Of a DNA stretch of 26,763 nucleotides, positions 20,478 through 26,763 are shown piece after piece; positions within the stretch are counted from its first letter, which is position 1; every line of letters begins with the position of its first letter. The position numbers were made by a program, and so were the translations under genes. The stretch is from IMG/VR virus record IMGVR_UViG_3300048927_000768, positions 1 to 26,763 of that record; one strand, given 5' to 3'. Below the pieces are notes generated by a model that was not told the origin of the DNA, ran no database searches, and was given only the letters and a program-made list of their open reading frames with translations. The stretch comes from a virus.

Positions 20478-21599
20478 TTAAGAGACGGTAGTCGCTACAT
20501 TTTCGAGGATCGCGACTTTTTCTTTCGCGTTTTTTACGGTGATACCGTACTCGCCGCGAATCTGACGAGCAACGAAGTCCGCGCCAGCCGGCGAAGCGTC
20601 TACGTCCCACAGCGCGCGTCCTTGTAGTGCGGACAGGGACAGAATCGAACGGTCGAACAGCGCTACTTTATTTTTCGGGAAGTTCGGATCAACGATAACC
20701 ATCGCCTCGCTGCCGCCGACCAGATCGCCCACTACCGAAGAGATACGATGACCTGTCGTAGTATCCGTACGCACGGTGCGAATTGTGTCCTTCGCCAATG
20801 CCGAGATTTGACGCGCTCCGGCGGTATTCGTCAGGATTGTATTAACGCTACCCCCTCGCAAGTATACTTGCTCCATTGCGTCATTCAGCGCTTTAGCCGT
20901 TACTTCGCCGCCGGCTAGGTTCGCCTTATGCGCGCCGTTCTGATTCGCAAAATACAGTAGACCGCCGGATGTCGACGGTGTAGCAGCTTGGCCTTGGATG
21001 CGGCGACCATAAATCAGCCAATCGTTAAGCTCGCGCGCCAACTCCTTCAGACGGAGCTGAACTTGGTAATCCAGCTCGTTAGTAACGTTGTGTGTACGTA
21101 CGGCTTGTTGCGTACCGGACACGGCTGCATAACGCTCGATGATTTGCGTAAAGTTGTAGTCCGTGTAGCGGTCGTGACTTTCGTCGACTCCTACACCGGC
21201 CCCTTGAAGCTGCGGACGGGATACGATACGCAATTCGTCACCTGCATCAATATCAGCAGCGGTCGTCCCGTCAAAACCGCGGACAACGGTTACTACATCG
21301 CCGGCTACTGCGGTAACCTTCAGATACTCCTCGCCGGCTACTACGATGGCATTAACGCGGAATTTCGCGCCATCTCCCGTAGCGACAGTAACGGACGTTG
21401 CGGAAGCTGTAGCGTTGGCAGCAGCGGTCGCACGATTCGAGTTCAGGTTATCGGACATCCACTCGTATTTCGTTTGGAACAGCGATTCCCCGTTAATTCC
21501 TACGAGGCCGAGTAGCGTCGGTGCGTCGTCGATAATAAGCGAAATACCCGCCTCTAGTTGGCGGACTTGATCCTGAAAGTCATAAGTCAATGCTGGCAT
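20478..21599 (-). CDS. Major capsid protein (SU10/DUF5309-like HK97 fold)
   Basis: 373 aa. Starts MPALTYDFQDQVRQLEAGISLIIDDAPTLLGLVG, then 'TKYEWMSDNLNSNRAT'. Residues about 65-130 form a beta insertion (SVTVATGDGAKFRVNAIVVAGEEYLKVTAV ... VVRGFDGTTAADI). 'RYTDYNFTQIIERYAAVSGTQQAV' and 'LKELARELNDWLIYGRR' form the E-loop and spine helix region, and 'GGLLYF' and 'GEYGITVKNAKEKVAILENVA' close the fold. This is the SU10-type MCP family. No obvious cleaved delta domain is present; a separate scaffold lies upstream. AAGGGGGAA precedes the ATG. Hairpins flank the gene at 21635-21669 and 20453-20476. Confidence 0.88.
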   Translation of the reverse strand: MPALTYDFQDQVRQLEAGISLIIDDAPTLLGLVGINGESLFQTKYEWMSDNLNSNRATAAANATASATSVTVATGDGAKFRVNAIVVAGEEYLKVTAVAGDVVTVVRGFDGTTAADIDAGDELRIVSRPQLQGAGVGVDESHDRYTDYNFTQIIERYAAVSGTQQAVRTHNVTNELDYQVQLRLKELARELNDWLIYGRRIQGQAATPSTSGGLLYFANQNGAHKANLAGGEVTAKALNDAMEQVYLRGGSVNTILTNTAGARQISALAKDTIRTVRTDTTTGHRISSVVGDLVGGSEAMVIVDPNFPKNKVALFDRSILSLSALQGRALWDVDASPAGADFVARQIRGEYGITVKNAKEKVAILENVATTVS

Positions 21600-21634
21600 T
21601 GATTTTCCCCCTTGATATCTTTGTTTTATAAAAT

Positions 21635-21669
21635 AAAAAGACGACTCGCGCAGAGCCGGCCGTCCTCTT
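21635..21669 (-). terminator. Terminator-like hairpin between scaffold and capsid genes
   Basis: On the minus strand, AAGAGGACG (overlapping the scaffold stop codon) pairs with CGTCTTTTT with two G-U pairs, over an inner imperfect stem (GGCTC/GAGT). The 3' arm ends in TTTTT and continues into ATTTTAT. It lies 36 nt before the capsid ATG. It may act as an attenuator or mark a processed 5' end of capsid mRNA. Confidence 0.6.
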
Positions 21670-22345
21670 ATTTAAGGTTAGTTAACTTGTTCGACAACTC
21701 GATCACCTTCGAGAAGTCCTTCCGTTTCTTCGCGTCTTCCAGTTGCGTCTCCAACGTTTTCCGCTCGTCGGGCTTGGGGTTACTCGGACCGCCAATCGGC
21801 TTCGGCGTGTTCGTAGCAATCAAAAACGGTTTTGTCGCCGTCAATGCTGCGATAGCCTCCGCAACGCCTGTAACGCTGCCATCGTCACCTACGCTAACGC
21901 CCGATTTATCCGCGAGCAGGTACGCATCCTCGATAGCGTCTGGCAATACGTTTGCAGCCGCCGCGGCGATTTTAAACTCCGCCTTCAGCAACCGCTCGTT
22001 CGCGGATTTCAGCGCAGCCTGCCGGGCCGTGTCCGCCTCCGCAGCCGCTTGTTTTGCCGCAGCAAGTTCGGCCGCTGCACGTTCTTGTTCCGTCATGGCC
22101 GCCTTCTGACGTTCGGTTTCCGCAGCCTCCAAGTCGGCGAGCTTCGTCTTGAGTTCATCGTAGTCGGCGTACTTCTTACGTTCGCGGCCGAGTCGTTCCG
22201 CAATCTTGGCGTCTAGTTCCGCCTGCGTCATTTCAAGCTTTTTCGGCGGTTCCGGAGTAGGATCGGTACCTGGTTCCAGTTCGCCCTCCGCAAAAAGCTG
22301 AATATCGAGCGGAAATCTATACTTACGTTTAATTACGTCAGTCAT
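21668..22345 (-). CDS. Capsid scaffolding protein (DUF4355/Gp46-like)
   Basis: 225 aa. N-terminus has 'FPLDIQLFAEGELEPGTDPTPEPPKKLEMTQAELDAKIAERLGRERKKYADYDELKTKLADLEAAETERQ', the usual opening of this family. A long alanine/glutamate-rich coiled coil follows (AAELAAAKQAAAEADTARQAAL). A small globular part is seen at about 120-170, then a positively charged C-terminus. It should guide procapsid assembly and be absent from mature virions. GGAGG lies 8 nt before ATG 22345. It sits directly upstream of the capsid gene in the operon. Confidence 0.88.
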   Translation of the reverse strand: MTDVIKRKYRFPLDIQLFAEGELEPGTDPTPEPPKKLEMTQAELDAKIAERLGRERKKYADYDELKTKLADLEAAETERQKAAMTEQERAAAELAAAKQAAAEADTARQAALKSANERLLKAEFKIAAAAANVLPDAIEDAYLLADKSGVSVGDDGSVTGVAEAIAALTATKPFLIATNTPKPIGGPSNPKPDERKTLETQLEDAKKRKDFSKVIELSNKLTNLK

Positions 22346-22413
22346 TCGTCATACCTCCGATTTATGGCCGTCGCCAATATCCGTCAGTTTAAGGACTTAT
22401 CGTAGGTCCAAGC

Positions 22414-22433
22414 GTTGAATATTATTTTTCAAC
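22414..22433. repeat. AT-rich inverted repeat over the minor head protein stop codon
   Basis: GTTGAA (22414-22419) and TTCAAC (22428-22433) form a perfect 6-bp inverted repeat with an 8-nt AT-only spacer; the MuF-like gene's TAA lies inside it. It shares the decamer CGTTGAATAT with the repeat at 24861-24879. Role unknown. Confidence 0.35.
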
Positions 22434-23270
22434 CGGTTCATTACCGGGTTCCGTTCGGCTTTCACCGAGAACACGTTCCGGACTCCGGAGAGCCGTAATT
22501 TGATGACGACAGTTCGGATGAAAAATCTGTCGGCGCGGCAAGTCGCCAATGTAACGGTAATCGCCCGGCGCATCCGGAACGAGTTTGACGATAAGCCGCT
22601 CGTAGTTGCGGCAGGCGTCCGTTGCTCCGTGGCTCGATATGATTCCGTAAAATGCGCCCCGTTGTACGGCTTCGTTAATCGCGGTCTGCCGTTCCGTTTC
22701 CGCCAGTTTGGTCCGCGTCACCATATCGACGTATACTTCCGGTTTCCAGCGGCGACCGCCTGCGTCAATGATCCCCGTGTCCACTGCGTCACCGAGTGTC
22801 TTCCGCATTCCAGCGAGCATATCCCGATTAATCGTGCGACGGCCGTTAATACCAGCGGCCATATTCGCGCGCATCGACTCGGCGGTAACCTGGCGGACAG
22901 CCGCTTTAACTCGCCGGTCAACGTTCTGCGTTACTGCCAGCAAATCCGCCTGCGTATCCGCAATAACTGCGTTCACGTACCGGCTATTCATGCGATTAAA
23001 CTTCGCGATGTCGGCGGCTGCTTTCCGGGACTCCGCGACGCCAAGCGCAACGAGAGTTTCGATGACGCCGGCGGTTCCGGCTTCCGGTACATGCTTTATG
23101 ACCCAGGCGGCCGACTCTTCGTTTAACAACGCAAGGATTCGCGCAACTTCTCGGAGAGCGGCTTCCGTATTCGTCCGCGACATATCCGTAATATCGAGCG
23201 ATAACAATTCCGCCCGAATACGTTTGATGGCGTCTTTATAGGCAGCGACGAGGATGTCCGTATCAGCCAT
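22422..23270 (-). CDS. MuF-like minor head protein (phage minor capsid protein 2)
   Basis: 282 aa, all-helical N-terminal region, then the Phage_min_cap2/MuF signature: 'YVDMVTRTKLAETERQTAINEAVQRGAFYGIISSHGATDACRNYERLIVKL' and the terminal 'FHPNCRHQITAL' (HPNCRH at 251-256). Relatives are minor head proteins bound to the portal, needed for head morphogenesis and sometimes ejected with DNA. There is no C-terminal toxin extension, so this is the short form. The ATG overlaps the portal stop (TAATG), with GGAGG about 10 nt upstream. Confidence 0.88.
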   Translation of the reverse strand: MADTDILVAAYKDAIKRIRAELLSLDITDMSRTNTEAALREVARILALLNEESAAWVIKHVPEAGTAGVIETLVALGVAESRKAAADIAKFNRMNSRYVNAVIADTQADLLAVTQNVDRRVKAAVRQVTAESMRANMAAGINGRRTINRDMLAGMRKTLGDAVDTGIIDAGGRRWKPEVYVDMVTRTKLAETERQTAINEAVQRGAFYGIISSHGATDACRNYERLIVKLVPDAPGDYRYIGDLPRRQIFHPNCRHQITALRSPERVLGESRTEPGNEPVEK

Positions 23271-24844
23271 TAGACGACGACCTCCGTAACCTCTTCGTTA
23301 AATACTGATCCGTTGACGGTTCCGTTAATCCGCGTTTCATCTTCGCGCATTCGCGTCAACACTTCGGCGGCTTGCTGATCGTCAACGGCATCCATGCGCT
23401 TAATAGCGGATTTTACGTCGAGCGTCGGCTTGGCCCCGGTCCGTATCGAGTAAATTTCCGCCTCTTCCTTCTCGTTCTTCGGGATACCGTCGCGCCAATT
23501 AATCTTCGGATAAACAGGCTTATACGGGACGAAACCCTTAACGCCACGGTTCGCGTAGTTTTCGAGTTCCATCGCGGACCACAGCGCGTCCCGAAGCGCT
23601 TTGTCCATATGCGTACGGATACGCTTGACCTTTGACAAGATCGGCATAAAACGGGCTTTGATTGCGACGCCGTCCGTGTGCGACGTACCGGTTCCGCCTT
23701 TATCTGCGCCGGCCATCGTCGTGCCGAACAGCCATTGTGGCGTTTCGGACATGACGAATACTAGCGAAAGCAACGTGTCCAACTCTTTAAATGCAGATTC
23801 GAGCTGCGATTCCCACGTCATATAACCGGGCACGACATCCGTTTTCTCAACCGCGATGTATTTGCCGCCCCAACGTGTTCCGCCGTTGCCGTCATCGTCA
23901 ATTTCGGGCCCGTAGGCAATCGGGTCCGAATGCTTCCATAGGATATAGTCGATCTGGACGAGCCGATCGTTAATCGCTGCTAATACGGATTCGATTTTTT
24001 CGATATTGCCCGTACCCTTCCAATCGTAATCGACCGTTTTGTACGGTGCGTGAAAGACGAGCGGCCGGTTAACGCCTGTTGCAACAACATCTTCGTTACG
24101 TCCGGTCGGAACAGCTTCGCCAATCCGGAAACGCGGAATCTCTGTACCAAAACGATTATCGACGCCGGCGGTTTCTGCCTTATACCGCTCGTATACGATG
24201 TAGCCCGGCAGATGACGCTCGACAACGAGGTAAGGCGTTTTGGTCGACTTGTTACCGGTCATAACACGTTCGACAACTCCCGCACTCTCTTCGACCCATT
24301 CGATATATGCGATATTAATAGCGGTAAACTTCTTCCGGCTGCCGGCAGCCAGTTCCGGAAACACGTACATTGTATCGACCGATTCGATAATCGGCTCCGG
24401 ATTCTGCGGCGGAATCGGAAGGCCAGCGGCAGTCAGCGCGGAAAAGTCCTGCCGGTCGGCAAAGTACGTTTTGAACCACGCGTCGCCTGTAATGCCTCCG
24501 CCCGTTACCGTTTCGTGGATTAGCTGCGTAACGTCGTTTTCCTCGACGATACGGTTAAGCGCGTCCTGTTCGGCGGAGTCGTCAGGGTTGCCGGACTCGT
24601 ACGACGGCGGATCGCCAACCATTAAATCGGCCGGCTTGGCGACGAGTACGTCCATTAAGTTGACCGCGATATAAAGTTTCGCGAGTTGCGGGGCGGCCGG
24701 TGTGTCACGTAATAGTTCCGTGGCCCGGTCGTAAACGTCGAACAGGCGACCTTCGTAGATTGCGCGGGCACGTTTATACTTCGATAGGCGTTCGATGTCG
24801 GCGGATGGCGGATAGAGCGCGCCGGGTACGAATAGCTTCGTCAA
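23270..24844 (-). CDS. Portal protein (SPP1 gp6-like)
   Basis: 524 aa from TTG 24844, chosen for AAAGGAGG 7 nt upstream. Typical segments: 'YKRARAIYEGRLFDVYDRA', 'AVNLMDVLVAKPADLMVGDPP', 'GGGITGDAWFKTYF', 'NRPLVFHAPYKTVDYDWKGTGNIEKIESVLAAINDRLVQIDYILWKHSDP' and 'SLVFVMSETPQWLFGTTMAGADKGGTGTSHTDGVAIKARFMPIL'. These fit the SPP1/phage portal family that forms the dodecameric DNA channel at one capsid vertex and docks the terminase. It lies after the small Tad2-like gene and one nt into the MuF-like gene. Confidence 0.92.
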   Translation of the reverse strand: MTKLFVPGALYPPSADIERLSKYKRARAIYEGRLFDVYDRATELLRDTPAAPQLAKLYIAVNLMDVLVAKPADLMVGDPPSYESGNPDDSAEQDALNRIVEENDVTQLIHETVTGGGITGDAWFKTYFADRQDFSALTAAGLPIPPQNPEPIIESVDTMYVFPELAAGSRKKFTAINIAYIEWVEESAGVVERVMTGNKSTKTPYLVVERHLPGYIVYERYKAETAGVDNRFGTEIPRFRIGEAVPTGRNEDVVATGVNRPLVFHAPYKTVDYDWKGTGNIEKIESVLAAINDRLVQIDYILWKHSDPIAYGPEIDDDGNGGTRWGGKYIAVEKTDVVPGYMTWESQLESAFKELDTLLSLVFVMSETPQWLFGTTMAGADKGGTGTSHTDGVAIKARFMPILSKVKRIRTHMDKALRDALWSAMELENYANRGVKGFVPYKPVYPKINWRDGIPKNEKEEAEIYSIRTGAKPTLDVKSAIKRMDAVDDQQAAEVLTRMREDETRINGTVNGSVFNEEVTEVVV

Positions 24845-24863
24845 TTTTCGTCCTCCTTTCCGT

Positions 24864-24879
24864 TGAATATAAATATTCA
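24864..24879. repeat. Palindrome TGAATAT-AA-ATATTCA between Tad2-like and portal genes
   Basis: TGAATAT (24864-24870) and ATATTCA (24873-24879) form a perfect 7-bp inverted repeat around AA in the 39-nt gap. It is preceded on the plus strand by CGT, giving the same CGTTGAATAT decamer as at 22413. It lies 15-20 nt from the portal Shine-Dalgarno. It may be an operator or an RNA processing hairpin. Confidence 0.35.
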
Positions 24880-24883
24880 GGCG

Positions 24884-25114
24884 TTACTCTACTACCGCCC
24901 AATCTTCCGCAAGGATATCAGCCTGCGACGCTAGCCAGCCTGGTTGCATTTCGTTATTTGCCGTCTTCATTCCGATACAGTCCTGCATTTCATATCCCAT
25001 GAACACCGCGTTACCAGCTTTAATCAGTTTCAACCACATGCCCTTACCGTTCCACCCTTCGCGCGCAACCTTTTGCCCGTCTTTCAGCGCTTCAACCGCT
25101 TGTCCGAAATTCAT
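24884..25114 (-). CDS. Tad2-family (DUF2829) anti-Thoeris protein candidate
   Basis: 76 aa. The family signature is clear at both ends: 'MNFGQAVEALKDGQKVAREGWNGKGMWLKL' and 'MKTANNEMQPGWLASQADILAEDWAVV' (key positions W21, N22, G23, M49, K50, W60, S63, Q64, D66, E70, D71, W72). DUF2829/Tad2 proteins from phages bind and sequester the cyclic ADP-ribose-type signal (gcADPR isomers) made by Thoeris TIR proteins. This copy is short, with a reduced middle part between the two signatures compared with typical ~85-95 aa members. GGAGG lies 7 nt before the ATG. It is embedded between terminase and portal, an unusual late-gene location. Anti-Thoeris activity is inferred from the family only. Confidence 0.85.
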   Translation of the reverse strand: MNFGQAVEALKDGQKVAREGWNGKGMWLKLIKAGNAVFMGYEMQDCIGMKTANNEMQPGWLASQADILAEDWAVVE

Positions 25115-25128
25115 CGTATGACCTCCGT

Positions 25129-26763
25129 CTATTTGTAGAATACTGCTGGCTTACTCCGTACCTTCTTACGCGATGTCTTCGATATACTCACGGCCATTTC
25201 GAGGCTGTCCACGGTATCATCGTGTGATCCCGTTCCATACTGCTCGAATTGTTCGAGAAGCAGCGCATGCTTCCGCGTAAACTGAATAGCCCCGGACTCA
25301 ATGTCGGGGGCTAACGCTTCTATCCGGAGTTCCTTCCGTGACCGCTGATATATCTCTTTAACGCGTGCCCTGGCCGGATACCCAACGTCCGCCAACGCTT
25401 GCTTCAGCTTATGAACGAAAAATTCCTGCGCCGCTTGCGCTTCGGCCGCGACCGCTATCGGTTGCCATCGTTGGACGATCGTGACTATATCCCGAAGGAA
25501 CACGTCCGGATGGACCCGCTGGCCGTACGAATCAACGACGTAGAGCGTACCCGTTTTCTTGTTCCGGGCGACAACGCTAATCGCCGAATAGTCCCCGCGC
25601 GTCTTCCCCATCGCGAAATCGACGCCCAGGTACGTGTCCCACTCGGCCGGGTCCGTAAAGTCGAAATCCTTACCGTCCCAATACGTAAACTTGTCCGGAC
25701 GGAAAACGGCAGACTCTTCGTCAATCGGATTATTCATATACTCCGTGTTAAACGCCTTCGACCCGTTATCCCATTTCCACGTCATCAGCTTCCATAATGG
25801 CTGCACTTCCGGCCACAATACGCGGGCCCCGGCATCCATTTCCGCCTGATTCGCGAGATATAACGCCAGCGCTTCGGCCGCCCGGCTTGCTGCGTCAGCT
25901 TCCGGATTCTGGTATACGAGTCGGCACGCTTCCCACAGGTCCATTCGCGCCGGCCATTCGATAATCGCTCGATACACTTTTGTCTTAAAATCGGCCCGGT
26001 CCCGAAGGATGCGAACGAGTAGCGCGTCATGATGCACCGTCGTTCCCATATATACGATGGCCGTCTTTTTACCGCGGGGATCGCCGAGTGGGATAACGAC
26101 CTGCGCGAACCAGTCCCGCATTTCCTGCCGGAGCTGCTCCGTATTCGTGTTACGTTTATCTTCGAGGTCGTCGCATATAATCAAATCCGGCCGAACTCCG
26201 TTCCAGTTTCGACCCCGGAGCGCTTGGCCGGTCGATGCCGCTTCTACGCGGGCAATCGGGTATTTAACGCCTTCGATCCGCTGTTCGGCCGCGATAAACT
26301 CCGCCGAGTTATCCTTTACGTTTTCCTGCTGCTTAACGGATAGCAAGGGGCCGAAATCGGCCCTTAGCTTCTCGTTATGCTTCAGTTGCGTCGCGATCCA
26401 ATCGAGGTTGCCGCTCGATACCGTCGGCGTCTCCGATATAAGGATTACGTATCTCCTCTTCCGGAAGCACAGTTCCCGCAGCGGAAACGCCTTCGATAAA
26501 TACGTTGACTTGGCGTGAGAGCGCGGGGCCGCTACGGCAATCTTCGCATTGACTTCGTTATTAGATACGTCGTCCATAATATCGGCAATCTCACGGTGAA
26601 AATCCGGCATATCCTCGGTAGATGTCGATTCGAATCCGTCCCAATTACCGATATTGCCGGGGTTCCGTGCTTCCGAAAAGTATTCGAGCGCGAACGTTAA
26701 TAGATCGTCTTCGGCCTCATTTATACGTTGTAGCCGTTCATACTCCGCCGCAGCCCCGTCCAA
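25129..26763 (-). CDS. terL: Terminase large subunit (possibly 5'-truncated by window edge)
   Basis: 544 residues visible. ATPase domain: Walker A-like 'APRSHAKST' (79-87), Walker B 'PDLIICDDLED' (192-202), coupling motif near 'YMGTTVHHDA' (238-247). Nuclease domain: 'GVDFAMGKTRGDYSAI' with D382, 'AAEAQAAQ' with E441, and 'GSHDDTVDSLEMAV' with D515/D516. It packages DNA through the portal and cuts concatemers. The reading frame is open to the last base of the window, where a TTG could be the start; upstream sequence is needed. The small subunit gene must lie outside. It precedes the Tad2-like gene by 14 nt. Confidence 0.92.
   Translation of the reverse strand: MDGAAAEYERLQRINEAEDDLLTFALEYFSEARNPGNIGNWDGFESTSTEDMPDFHREIADIMDDVSNNEVNAKIAVAAPRSHAKSTYLSKAFPLRELCFRKRRYVILISETPTVSSGNLDWIATQLKHNEKLRADFGPLLSVKQQENVKDNSAEFIAAEQRIEGVKYPIARVEAASTGQALRGRNWNGVRPDLIICDDLEDKRNTNTEQLRQEMRDWFAQVVIPLGDPRGKKTAIVYMGTTVHHDALLVRILRDRADFKTKVYRAIIEWPARMDLWEACRLVYQNPEADAASRAAEALALYLANQAEMDAGARVLWPEVQPLWKLMTWKWDNGSKAFNTEYMNNPIDEESAVFRPDKFTYWDGKDFDFTDPAEWDTYLGVDFAMGKTRGDYSAISVVARNKKTGTLYVVDSYGQRVHPDVFLRDIVTIVQRWQPIAVAAEAQAAQEFFVHKLKQALADVGYPARARVKEIYQRSRKELRIEALAPDIESGAIQFTRKHALLLEQFEQYGTGSHDDTVDSLEMAVSISKTSRKKVRSKPAVFYK

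Noticed and set aside
20988-21515. A 175-codon plus-strand open frame opposite the capsid gene
   Set aside because: Antisense shadow; the minus-strand frame is a recognised capsid protein and no plus-strand regulatory signals are present.
22500-23126. A 208-codon plus-strand open frame (and a second at 22708-23241) opposite the MuF-like gene
   Set aside because: Antisense to a clearly coding gene with a recognised family motif; no ribosome site; composition of the translation (R/C/H-rich) is typical of shadow frames.
1-26763. tRNA genes, CRISPR arrays, IS elements, cos/pac site
   Set aside because: No cloverleaf-type sequence, regular spacer repeats or transposase genes were seen; packaging site and small terminase gene would lie beyond the right edge.

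Overview
The window holds the late half of a temperate siphovirus (lambda/SPP1-like Caudoviricetes), most likely an integrated prophage of a Gram-positive Bacillota host. Nearly every gene has a strong GGAGG-type Shine-Dalgarno. Starts are relaxed (ATG, GTG, TTG and apparently ATT). Two proteins carry the copper-amine-oxidase-N/stalk domain that is common in Paenibacillus and relatives, so a Paenibacillaceae host is a reasonable inference, not a proof. There are no rRNA, tRNA, CRISPR or IS elements.

Layout. From right to left on the minus strand runs one long late operon in canonical order. Packaging: terminase large subunit (26763 to 25129, cut or starting at the window edge), with a small Tad2/DUF2829 anti-Thoeris-like gene between terminase and portal. 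Head: portal, MuF-like minor head protein, scaffold, SU10-type major capsid protein, a small post-capsid protein. Neck and tail: head-tail connector, head closure, HK97 gp10-like protein, tail terminator, major tail protein, tail assembly chaperone with a programmed -1 frameshift, a ~1400-residue tape measure, distal tail protein. Host recognition (12.5-5.6 kb): a small fibre protein, an 845-aa fibre, a 106-aa protein, a glycine-rich adhesin, a coiled-coil protein, a CD1375-like micro-protein, a 20-residue-repeat protein and the tail endopeptidase/spike.

Left of the tail genes (5.55-1.9 kb) is a secreted stalk-domain protein with its own promoter-like and terminator signals (a moron), then a small membrane ORF, then the lysis block: a 64-aa protein, a holin and a three-domain endolysin. 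An oppositely oriented, AT-richer gene (4169-4795) sits between the moron and the lysis block. The left end has a plus-strand tyrosine integrase with a clear terminator. It is followed by a two-gene plus-strand unit (a three-helix membrane protein and a 54-aa basic/proline-rich protein) with an extended -10 promoter. These converge on the end of the late operon.

The structural genes build, fill and close a capsid, attach a long flexible tail and lyse the host. The plus-strand accessory genes and the stalk-domain moron look like cargo expressed from the prophage. The best candidates for undescribed biology are the plus-strand two-gene membrane module (about 1086-1811), the 208-aa PYVGG-type gene at 4169-4795, intrinsic-terminator-like hairpins bracketing both the major capsid and the major tail genes, and an apparent ATT start on the tape measure gene.
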